A stretch of DNA of 64,000 bases from Pimelobacter simplex (GTDB lineage: Bacteria > Actinomycetota > Actinomycetes > Propionibacteriales > Nocardioidaceae). The stretch is from NCBI GenBank assembly GCA_016803235.1, contig JADCLI010000015.1, forward strand, positions 1 through 64,000, given 5' to 3'. The notes under the pieces were generated by a model. That model saw only the letters and a list, made by a program, of their open reading frames with translations, searched no databases and had not been told where the DNA came from. Numbering within the stretch: position 1 is the first letter of the stretch; the number at the start of each line of letters is the position of its first letter. Position numbers and translations under genes: made by a program. This document shows positions 38,429 through 46,800 of this stretch, piece by piece.

Positions 38429-40060
38429 ATGGATGTCGTCGACGAGGTGGTGCAGGGCCGCGCGGCGTTCGCCCGCCGCGAGTGGGCGTGCGCCCGCGAC
38501 CGGCTCGCGGCCGCCGTCGATGGCCTCGGGCCGGACGACCTCGACGCGCTGGCCGTGGCGGCGTACCTCTGCGGGGACCGCGAGACCTGCCTGAGCGCCT
38601 GGCAGCGGGCCTTCCAAGCCCATGCCGAGGCGGCGGCGACGCTGCGCTCGGTCCGGGTGGCCTTCTGGATCGGGTTCGTGCTCTTCACCGCCGGTCGCGA
38701 GGCCGAGGCGAGTGGGTGGGCGGCGCGTGCGGCGCGGCTGCTCGCGGACGAGCCGGAGGACACCGCCGAGCAGGCCTACCTCGACATCCATCAGATGTTC
38801 CGCCACATCCACGCCGGCGAGGTCCCGGCGGCGCTGGCGCTGGCGACCGGCATCGCCGACGCCGGTCGTCGGCACCGCGACGCCGATCTCCTCGTCGAGG
38901 GCCTCGTCGCGCAGGGGCGGTTGATGATCTACGGCGGGCGGGTCCGGGAGGGACTCGCGCTGCTCGACGAGGCGATGCTCGGCGTCGCCGAGGACGAGGT
39001 GTCCCCGATCTTCGCGGGGATGGCCATCTGTGCGCTGATCGAGGCCTGCCAGGAGCTCGGCGACTACCGACGGATGACCGAGTGGACGGGCGTGCTGACC
39101 CGCTGGTGCGATGCGCAGCCCGACCTGGTGCCGTTCACCGGGCAGTGCGCCGTGCACCGGGCGCAGCTCCTGCGCTGGCGCGGCGAGTACGACGCGGCGC
39201 TGGCCGAGCTGGGGCGTGCGCTCGACCGCTACCGCCTCAACGGCGACGACCCCGCCGCCGGATTGGCGGTCTACGAGCGCGCGGAGGTGCTCCGGGTGCG
39301 GGGCGACCACGAGGGCGCCGCGTCGGCGTACCAGGCCGCGGGCGAGCACGGCCACGACCCCCAGCCCGGCCTCGCCCTGCTCTGGCTGGCGAGCGGGCGG
39401 GGCCCGGCCGCCTCGGCCGCGGTCCGGCGGCTGCTGGGGGAGTACGCCGACCCGGTGCACCGCGCCGCGCTGCTCCCCGCGGCCGTGGAGGTCCTCCTCG
39501 CCGAGCCGGACCTGGCGGCGGCGCGGGCCGCCGCCGACGAGCTCACCGGGACAGCGGCGTCCTTCGGGTGCCCGGCCCTGGTCGCGCACGCCGCGTGCGC
39601 CGACGGCGCGGTGAGCCTGGCGGCAGGGGACGCGGGCGTGGCGCTGCCGTCGCTGCGGCGCGGGTGGCGGCTCTGGCAGGACCTCGGTGCCCGGTACGAC
39701 GCCGCCCGGGTCCGCGCGCTCATCGGGCTCGCGTTCCGGGCGCTCGGCGACGAGGACTCCGCGCTGGCCGAGCTGGCCGTCGCGCGTCGCACGTTCGTCG
39801 ACCTGGGCGCCGCCGACGACGTCCGGCGGCTCGAGCGGCTGCTCGTGCTCGCGCTGCCGGACGGGCTCACGGCACGCGAGGTCGAGGTGCTCCGACTGGT
39901 CGCACAGGGGAGCACCAACCTGCAGATCGCCCGGAACCTGTTCCTCAGCGAGAAGACGGTGGCCCGGCACCTGAGCAACATCTTCGGCAAGATCGGCGTC
40001 TCGTCGCGGACCGCGGCCGCGGCGTACGCGTTCGAGCACCGGCTCGCCGACAGCTCCTGA
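38429..40060 (+). CDS. LuxR-family transcriptional regulator with TPR-like repeats
   Basis: A 543-residue regulator. About 470 residues of helical repeats (AAYLCGDRETCLSAWQRAF, VAFWIGFVLFTAGREAEAS, and similar Ala/Leu/Arg pairs) resemble TPR scaffolds. The last 65 residues are a LuxR winged helix: LTAREVEVLRLVAQGSTN, then ARNLFLSEKTVARHLSNIF. There is no AAA/NB-ARC ATPase domain as in LAL regulators, so it is a truncated-architecture relative. It follows the flavin monooxygenase by 18 bp and converges on the YqeB-like gene. Confidence 0.84.
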   Translation: MDVVDEVVQGRAAFARREWACARDRLAAAVDGLGPDDLDALAVAAYLCGDRETCLSAWQRAFQAHAEAAATLRSVRVAFWIGFVLFTAGREAEASGWAARAARLLADEPEDTAEQAYLDIHQMFRHIHAGEVPAALALATGIADAGRRHRDADLLVEGLVAQGRLMIYGGRVREGLALLDEAMLGVAEDEVSPIFAGMAICALIEACQELGDYRRMTEWTGVLTRWCDAQPDLVPFTGQCAVHRAQLLRWRGEYDAALAELGRALDRYRLNGDDPAAGLAVYERAEVLRVRGDHEGAASAYQAAGEHGHDPQPGLALLWLASGRGPAASAAVRRLLGEYADPVHRAALLPAAVEVLLAEPDLAAARAAADELTGTAASFGCPALVAHAACADGAVSLAAGDAGVALPSLRRGWRLWQDLGARYDAARVRALIGLAFRALGDEDSALAELAVARRTFVDLGAADDVRRLERLLVLALPDGLTAREVEVLRLVAQGSTNLQIARNLFLSEKTVARHLSNIFGKIGVSSRTAAAAYAFEHRLADSS

Positions 40061-40079
40061 CTGGCTGCGGGGCCCTGCG

Positions 40080-40550
40080 CTACTCCGTCTCGAGCGGGTA
40101 GCCGCGCGACGCGAACGCCTGCTTCACGCGCTCGCGCCTCGCCTCGACGGGCTTGTCGAACAGCCGTCGCCCGTCGTGGCCGTCGATCACGACCTTCTTC
40201 CCGTCGAGGTGCACCCCGACCACCGCCTCCCGGGCAAGGCGGCGTCGGTCCCGGTCGTGCACGACCACGACCGCGTCGTCGTGGACCTCGAGGCGCCACT
40301 CGTCCACGAGCACCAGGAAGGCGGCGACCAGGCCGGCGACCAGGCCGAGAGCAGGGCGCGCGACCCAGGCCCACGGACCGTCGAAGCCCCCGATCCAGCG
40401 CAGCGGGTCCTGGAACGGCACGAACGGCACGTCCGCCAGCCACCGGGCGAGCAGCGGCCCGACCGTGAGGAGCAGCACCCCGCCGGCCGCGAAGATCGCG
40501 TAGGTCCACAGCTTGTCCTCGCGGGTGGAGCCCAGGTCGTCGTACGCCAT
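40080..40550 (-). CDS. YqeB-like membrane protein
   Basis: A 156-residue protein with two membrane helices (LWTYAIFAAGGVLLLTVGPLL and ARPALGLVAGLVAAFLVLVDE) and a C-terminal basic beta-rich domain (WRLEVHDDAVVVVHDRDRRR, GVHLDGKKVVIDGHDGRRL) like the PH-like domain of YqeB-family proteins. Function unknown. Its upstream region faces fadD8 and includes the KstR operator at 40638-40651, but at 88 bp distance so direct repression of this gene is uncertain. Confidence 0.75.
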   Translation of the reverse strand: MAYDDLGSTREDKLWTYAIFAAGGVLLLTVGPLLARWLADVPFVPFQDPLRWIGGFDGPWAWVARPALGLVAGLVAAFLVLVDEWRLEVHDDAVVVVHDRDRRRLAREAVVGVHLDGKKVVIDGHDGRRLFDKPVEARRERVKQAFASRGYPLETE

Positions 40551-40626
40551 GGGGCGACGGTAGGGCGCGACGGGGACGGTCCACATCGGTCGCGGGACGG
40601 TGCCGGGCGCGACCTTGGTAGGGTCC

Positions 40627-40655
40627 TTGCCCCGAGGTAGAACACGTTCTACCCT
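40627..40655 (+). promoter_or_regulatory. Candidate leaderless promoter of fadD8
   Basis: TTGCCC (40627-40632), a 17-bp spacer and TACCCT (40650-40655) form a -35/-10 pair; the fadD8 GTG follows six bases later at 40662. The KstR operator overlaps spacer and -10, so binding would block RNA polymerase. Confidence 0.6.
40638..40651. promoter_or_regulatory. KstR operator upstream of fadD8
   Basis: TAGAACACGTTCTA is a perfect palindromic KstR match, identical to the fadA5 site, ending 10 bp before the fadD8 GTG. It sits over the inferred core promoter. Confidence 0.85.
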
Positions 40656-40661
40656 GCGAGG

Positions 40662-42260
40662 GTGACCGACACGCTCCGCACGCCTGCCCACAACGGCCAC
40701 CTCATGGTCGCCGCCCTCAAGCGCCACGCCGACCGCCCGATCGTGCACCTCGGCGACGTCACGCTCACCGGCAGGCAGACCGCGGACCGGATCTCGCAGT
40801 ACATCCAGGCCTTCGAGTCCCTCGGCGCCGGCCGGGGCACGCCGGGCGCGCTCCTCGCACTCAACCGGCCCGAGGTCCTGTTCATCCTCGGTGCGGGCCA
40901 GACCCAGGGCTTCCAGCGCACCTCGCTGCACCCGCTCGGCTCGGCCGACGACCACGCCTACGTCATCAACGACGCCGGCATCACCACGCTGGTCGTCGAC
41001 CCCTACTTCGCAGGGCGGGCGGTCGAGCTGCTCGGCAAGTGTCCCGGCCTGAAGCAGGTCCTCACCATCGGCCCGGTGCCGCCCGAGCTCGCCGAGGTCG
41101 GCACCGACCTCACCGAGGTCGCGGCCTCGTTCGAGCCCCAGCCCGTCCAGGCCGCCCTCCTCGAGCCCGACCACATCACCTCGATCACCTACACGGGCGG
41201 CACGACCGGCAAGCCCAAGGGTGTCATCGGCACCGTGCGCGCGTTCTCCACGATGGCCCAGGTCCAGATGGCCGAGTGGGAGTGGCCGGAGGAGCCGCGC
41301 TTCCTCATGTGCACGCCACTGTCGCACGCCGGCGCCGCCTTCTTCGTCCCGGTCGTCCTCAAGGGCGGCACCCTGTTCGTGTCCTCCCGGTTCGACCCCG
41401 CCGAGGTGCTGGCGACCATCGAGGAGAAGCGCATCAACTCGCTGATGCTCGTGCCGACCATGCTCTACGCGCTGATGGACCACCCCGACTCCCGCACCCG
41501 CGACCTGTCCTCGCTCGAGACGGTCTACTACGGCGCGTCCGCGATCAACCCGGTCCGGCTCAAGGAGGCCATCGAGCGGTTCGGCCCGATCTTCGCCCAG
41601 TACTACGGGCAGTCCGAGGCGCCCATGGTGATCAGCTACTTCCCCAAGGGCGACCACGTCGACGCCTCCGGTGCGCCGATCGAGTCCCGCCTCACGTCCT
41701 GCGGCCGGCCCTCGGCGTACCTGCGCGCAGCGCTGCTCGACGACGCCGGCAACCCGGTCGCGCCCGGGGAGCCGGGCGAGATCTGTGTCGCCGGACCACT
41801 GCTGTCGGCCGGTTACTGGCAGCTGCCCGAGGCGACCGCCGAGACCTTCCGCGACGGCTGGATGCACACCGGCGACGTCGCGCGTGAGGACGAGGACGGC
41901 TTCTGGTACATCGTCGACCGCACCAAGGACATGATCGTCACCGGCGGCTTCAACGTCTTCCCGCGCGAGGTCGAGGACGTCATCGCCGAGCATCCCGCGA
42001 TCGCGCAGGTCGGTGTCATCGGTACGCCGCACGAGAAGTTCGGCGAGGCGGTCACCGCGGTCGTCGTGCTGCGTGAGGGCCACGAGCTGACCGACCAGGT
42101 GGTCGCCGAGATCAAGGACGCCGTCAAGGAGCGCAAGGGCTCCGTGCAGTCGCCGAAGGACGTGCTCGCCGTCGACGCCCTGCCGCTCACCGCGCTCGGC
42201 AAGCCGGACAAGAAGGCACTGCGGGCACGGTTCTGGACGGGGGAGCGCTCGGTCGGCTAG
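40662..42260 (+). CDS. fadD8: Acyl-CoA synthetase, FadD8-like
   Basis: A 532-residue AMP-forming ligase that activates a carboxylic acid as adenylate then CoA thioester. Motifs: SITYTGGTTGKPKGVIG (P-loop), LETVYYGASAINP, YYGQSEAPMVI, WMHTGDVAREDEDGFWYIVDR and the final PLTALGKPDKKAL with the catalytic Lys. The overall sequence closely resembles M. tuberculosis FadD8. A KstR operator and leaderless promoter place it in the sterol regulon; the exact substrate is not known. Start GTG 40662. Confidence 0.87.
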   Translation: MTDTLRTPAHNGHLMVAALKRHADRPIVHLGDVTLTGRQTADRISQYIQAFESLGAGRGTPGALLALNRPEVLFILGAGQTQGFQRTSLHPLGSADDHAYVINDAGITTLVVDPYFAGRAVELLGKCPGLKQVLTIGPVPPELAEVGTDLTEVAASFEPQPVQAALLEPDHITSITYTGGTTGKPKGVIGTVRAFSTMAQVQMAEWEWPEEPRFLMCTPLSHAGAAFFVPVVLKGGTLFVSSRFDPAEVLATIEEKRINSLMLVPTMLYALMDHPDSRTRDLSSLETVYYGASAINPVRLKEAIERFGPIFAQYYGQSEAPMVISYFPKGDHVDASGAPIESRLTSCGRPSAYLRAALLDDAGNPVAPGEPGEICVAGPLLSAGYWQLPEATAETFRDGWMHTGDVAREDEDGFWYIVDRTKDMIVTGGFNVFPREVEDVIAEHPAIAQVGVIGTPHEKFGEAVTAVVVLREGHELTDQVVAEIKDAVKERKGSVQSPKDVLAVDALPLTALGKPDKKALRARFWTGERSVG

Positions 42261-42290
42261 CGGGGCCGCCCCTGCTGTTAGCGTGCCGGC

Positions 42291-42764
42291 ATGCGTCGAC
42301 TCTCCCGGGCACTCGCCGTCGCGTTCGTGGCCCTCGCCGTCCTGCTGACCTCGTCCCCTGCGCCGGCCCAGGCCGCGCCCGACCCCGATGGAAGCTACGC
42401 CGCGGCCGAGGTGCCGACCGAGCCGAACCCGCTCGACCGGCTCGACATCCGGTTCAAGGTGGCCAAGGACGGGCGCAAGGTCAAGGGCTGGCTGGTGACC
42501 ATGAACGTGGTCTGCGGGCTCGACGTCCGGTTGGTGCAGCAGACGATGCCGACGATGAAGGTGAGGAGGAACGGTCGCTTCGCCAGCGTCTTCGCCGGCA
42601 CCCAGGACAACGGCACCCCCTACCGGATCGAGGTCGCCGGCAAGCTGGTCGCGAAGAAGCGCAAGGTCACCGACGGCACGCTGTCCTACCAGGTCGGCAC
42701 CTGCCGGCGCGGCACCGATCCGACGAACCCGCTGCGCTGGACCGGGAAGCGCACCGGTCGCTGA
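42291..42764 (+). CDS. Secreted hypothetical protein
   Basis: A 157-residue protein with a classical signal peptide (RRLSRALAVAFVALAVLLTS, then PAPAQAAP with an Ala-x-Ala site near residue 29). The mature part is basic, ending in RWTGKRTGR, with two Cys (NVVCGLDVR and VGTCRRGTD). No family recognised. It follows fadD8 by 30 bp but shows no functional link. Confidence 0.68.
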   Translation: MRRLSRALAVAFVALAVLLTSSPAPAQAAPDPDGSYAAAEVPTEPNPLDRLDIRFKVAKDGRKVKGWLVTMNVVCGLDVRLVQQTMPTMKVRRNGRFASVFAGTQDNGTPYRIEVAGKLVAKKRKVTDGTLSYQVGTCRRGTDPTNPLRWTGKRTGR

Positions 42765-42777
42765 GCCCGCACCCGCG

Positions 42778-43383
42778 ATGGCGTGGCGAAACGGCCCGCA
42801 CGGCTACGGCCTGGTCACCTGGGGCCTGCACTGGATGACCGTCCTCGTCCTGGCCACGCAGCTCGTCGTGGGCTACACGATGGACACCGACGACGGGGTG
42901 GCGCGCGTGGACTGCGACCCGGCCGGCGAGGACCGCAGCGGTGGGGACACCTCGGACGCCGAGGAGGATCGCCTCGACCGGGTCGAGGAGCGGTGCGAGG
43001 CGCGCCAGGAACAGCTCGAGGACGCGGCGGAGGGCCGGCCCGCACCGCTGCACATGGCCCTCGGTGTCCTGCTCCTCGTCCTCGCCCTCGCGCGGGTGGT
43101 GTGGCGTCGGCTGACGCCGCTCCCGCCGTGGGACCCGCGGTTGGGTCCGACCGGCCGCCGGCTGCTGCACGCCAGCGAGGTTGCCCTGCTGACCACCCTG
43201 TTCGCCCTTCCCGTCACCGGCCTGCTGCTGGTCGCCGGTCCCGACGACGACCTCGTGCCCGTGCACGTCGCGGCGCACGTGGCCTTCTACCTGGCTCTCT
43301 CGGGCCACCTGGCGGTCGTGCTCGGATGGCGGCTGCTGCCCCGGATGCTGACGCGGCCGCTCACTCGCCGCACTGGTCGATGA
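42778..43383 (+). CDS. Cytochrome b561-like membrane protein with acidic loop
   Basis: A 201-residue protein with four membrane helices and His residues placed like heme ligands in the cytochrome b561 family: H18 (TWGLHWMTVL), H92, H131 (LLHASEVALL) and H163/H167/H177 (VHVAAHVAFYLALSGHLAVV). Between helices 1 and 2 it carries an unusual 50-residue highly charged loop (GEDRSGGDTSDAEEDRLD, then coiled-coil-like) with Cys at 46 and 73. Likely moves electrons across the membrane; partner unknown. Convergent overlap of 23 nt with the next gene. Confidence 0.8.
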   Translation: MAWRNGPHGYGLVTWGLHWMTVLVLATQLVVGYTMDTDDGVARVDCDPAGEDRSGGDTSDAEEDRLDRVEERCEARQEQLEDAAEGRPAPLHMALGVLLLVLALARVVWRRLTPLPPWDPRLGPTGRRLLHASEVALLTTLFALPVTGLLLVAGPDDDLVPVHVAAHVAFYLALSGHLAVVLGWRLLPRMLTRPLTRRTGR

Positions 43384-43804
43384 TCCAGCCCGTCACGGTC
43401 TGGCCGTCCTCGGACAGCTGCGGCGTGAGCTCGGCCAGCGTGGCGCGGTTCGCCTCGGTCGGGTCGGCGAGCAGCTGCTGGGCCGACCGGAAGCCCTCGC
43501 CGAGGTCGGTGAGCGCGGTCCGGACGTCGGGCGGGGCCTCCGGCCTCAGCGCGTCCAGCTCCTCGACCAGGGCGTCGACGGCGGCGGCGTCGTCGGGGGA
43601 GTCCTTGCCGTCGTACAGCGCCGTCTGGGCGTCGGTGATCCGCCGCGCGGTCTCGGCGAAGCGATCGCACTCGACGGTGATCTCGGTGAGCTCCGTCGAC
43701 GGTGCCGTCCTCGGCTCGTCGCCCGATCCACCGTCGCAGCCGACCGCCAGCACCAGCACGGCCAGCGCCCCGGTGATCAGGGCTGCTGGGCCGTGCTGGG
43801 CCAT
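43361..43804 (-). CDS. Putative lipoprotein
   Basis: A 147-residue exported lipoprotein. The signal peptide ends in a lipobox-like LAVGC (GALAVLVLAVGCDGG, Cys about residue 23), then a Pro/Thr-rich linker and a helical domain (RFAETARRITDAQTALY, AAAVDALVEELDAL, RTALTDLGEGFRSAQQLL). ATG 43804 puts the lipobox at the right place; the upstream in-frame extension is rejected. It lies 14 bp downstream of the 1267-residue secreted protein gene on the same strand. Confidence 0.72.
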   Translation of the reverse strand: MAQHGPAALITGALAVLVLAVGCDGGSGDEPRTAPSTELTEITVECDRFAETARRITDAQTALYDGKDSPDDAAAVDALVEELDALRPEAPPDVRTALTDLGEGFRSAQQLLADPTEANRATLAELTPQLSEDGQTVTGWIIDQCGE

Positions 43805-43818
43805 GGTCGGCTGCTCTC

Positions 43819-46800
43819 TCAGAAGGGGCCCCACACGCACTCCGGGTAGGCGGTGATGCCGTGACCGTACGGTGACAGGAAGTACGCGATGATGTCGAGC
43901 CCGAAGTCGGGCAGCGAGAAGCCCAGCAGGCTGATGTCCGGCGTGATCAGCCAGGCGGGCGTGTGGCTCCCGTCGTCGGTCGGCTGGCCCAGCGTGAACG
44001 TGTTGTGGTCGGTGGTGTAGCCGGGAGCCGGTCGGGCGTCGAAGGTCGCACCGCAGTTGGCGATCCCGAGGTTGAGCACCGGGATGTGGAAGATCCGGCC
44101 GTAGACGTTCTCGTTGATGTGCCAGCGGGGCACCACATTGCCGAGCGGGATCGTCTGGTGCGGGATGTCGACCAGTGTGATCGTGTCGGAGCCGAGCGGG
44201 TCCGGCCAGTCGATGTAGACGAAGAAGCGCTCGCGGAGGTCGACGGTCAGGTTGCTGTCCTGGCCGAAGGTGAAGGTGCCGTAGCTGCCGTCGAGGCCGG
44301 TGGTGAACCCGAGGTGCAGGTTGACGTCGGAGAAGTCGGTCAGCCCGAGCGTCACGCGCCGGATCTTCAGGTCGACGTCCAGGTTGCCCTCGTTCTGGAA
44401 GAAGCCGTCCGCGGGGTCGTCGCCGCTGCTCCAGGCCAGGTCGATCGACTTCTGCACCCGTCCCGCGGCCTCGAGTGCGAACGCCTCCGTGGCCGGGGTC
44501 GAGGTGAGGTGAAGTCGGCTGCCGTCGAGCGCGGCGGTGACCGTCTTGCCGAGGTTGGTCACCGTGAGCGCAACCGCCGCGTCGGCGTCGACCGGGTCCG
44601 CGATCGCGGCCGAGGCGAAGGCGTCGATGTCGAGGCCCGGGGCATCGGTCTCCATCGTGAACACGGGCGCGTCGACGGTGGTGCCACCGCCGGAGGCGGT
44701 GTCCTTCCCGATCGTGATGTCGACCGTCTTCGGTACGTCGGTGAGGCGCACCGAGGCCGCCAGGTCCAGGTCGCCGACGTGCTTGTAGGCCGCGGTGATC
44801 TCGCTGATGCCCTGGCTCATGTCGACCTCGACGGTCTTGGTGTCGGCTCCGAAGGCCGCGTCGACGCTGATCGAGGCGGGGATCGCGCTGATGTCCAGCT
44901 GTGCCTCGTCGGTGTTGTCGTAGGTCGCGTTCGCGTGCAGCGCACCGAGCGGCTGGCTCGCGTTGTAGTCGAGCGCGATCGTGTGGGTGCCGTCCGGCCG
45001 GGTCGCCGTGGTGATCGGCCCGATCGTGATGTCGGTCGGCGTCGCGGTCGGCACGCCCTGCTGCAGCTGCAGGCTCAGCGGCTTGGGCGCCAGGGCCTCG
45101 AGCACGGCGTCGACGACGAGGGTGTCGACCGTCGGGTGGTACCCGGTGAGCGTGTAGACGCCGTTGGTGGTGTCCAGGTCCAGGCCGGACGGAAGACCGG
45201 TCAGGTGGACCTTCGCGCGGACCGCCTTGTCGGTGCCGCTCGCACCGTCGCGGATCGCCACACCGTGCACCTGCAGCGGGTCCGGGGTGGCCGCCAGGGC
45301 GGCCGCCTTGCCCGCGGCCACCGAGATCGTGGCGGTGGGGTTCGAGTCGCCGGTGTAGGTGATGCGGCCGCCCTCGCTGCGCAGCGTCATGCTGGACGGC
45401 AGGTTGGACAGCTCGCCGGTGGCCGTCAGGTCGCCCGCGGCCGCGTGCACCTCGCCGGAGAAGGCGAAGGTGTCGTGGTCGCCCATGTCGAGCCCGGCCT
45501 CGAAGCCGCCACCGTTGCCGGTGTCGGGCACCTTGCTGAACGCCGCGCGTCGCAGGTTGCTGATCCGCAGGCTCGCATCGAGGTCGCCCGAGGCCTCGTC
45601 GTAGTAGGCGCTGAGGTGGTCACCCGGGAGCGTCTGGTAGGTCTCGTGGTTGGTGACGTTCGCCGTGATCGCGCCGATCCCGGCCTCCGGCGCCTCGAAG
45701 AGCACGTTGCCGTCGGCCCAGCTCGCGTTCCACTTCGCGGGGATCGAGTCGATGCTCAGGCCTGCGTCGAAGTCCCGGTCCGTGCCGAGCGTGTCCGCGG
45801 TCAGGTGCGCGGACGCGGCAATGCTGGTCGTCGCGGCGGACGCGTCCCAGTCGAGGACGGCGTTCTTGCCGTCGAAGAGGACCTTCGCGTGGTCGGGGAT
45901 GTCACGCACCTCCGCGGTGACGGCGTCGCCGTTCATCCGCTCGACGCCTGCGTAGACCCTGTCGATGGTGTCGCTGGCGTCGTACTCGATCAGGTTGCCG
46001 TCGAGGTCGACCCGCATGTGCTCCGGCACGCCGTGCGCCTGGTAGACCGCCTTGTCGACCTCGGCGGGCCTGCTGACGTCCGGCGTGGTGGTGTCGGTCG
46101 CCTGCACGAAGCCGATCTCGCTGTCGGCGGTGTACTCGAAGTCCTGGTGCGTGCCTTGGCGGGTCAGGTCGATCCTGACGTCGCTGGGCAGCTCGTCGAC
46201 GGTCGCCGTGAACCTGCGGTTGCTGTCGACCGTGCCGGAGGTGACGGCTTGGTCGATGACGGCGTCGACCTTCGTCGGCGTCGGGGTCGCGACCGTGATC
46301 GTGTCCTTGCTCCCCGAGCCGCTGTGCGTCAGCCGGGCGCCGACGTCGAGGGTGGTCGGGAACGGGCTGAGCTGCACGGAGCCGGTCAGCGGGTCCTGCT
46401 CGGTGGCGGGCACGCCGATGCTGCCGCCGGTGAGCGACTTGACCCCGAAGGTGAGCGCCTGGGTGGCTCCAGGGTGGGTGGTCGTGACGTTGGCGGCGAC
46501 CTGGATGTCACCGGTGAGGGCGTTGACGACGTTCTTGAGCACGAACCGGGCCGAGTTGCTCCAGCCGAGCGTGGAACCCCGGCCATCGATGCCGACAGTG
46601 ACGCGCTTCTTCACCACGGGGGTGTCGTAGACGGCGAAGACGTGCGCGGGCAGGTCGATGTTGCCGTTGAGCCGCGCGACGGAGAACTTGGCGCCGACGT
46701 CGATCAGGTTGGTCAGCGGGCTGAGCTGGGCCAGGACGTCGGGCAGGTGGTCACCGGTCACGTCCGCCGGAACCGGTACGCCGACCGGCACCGACACGCT

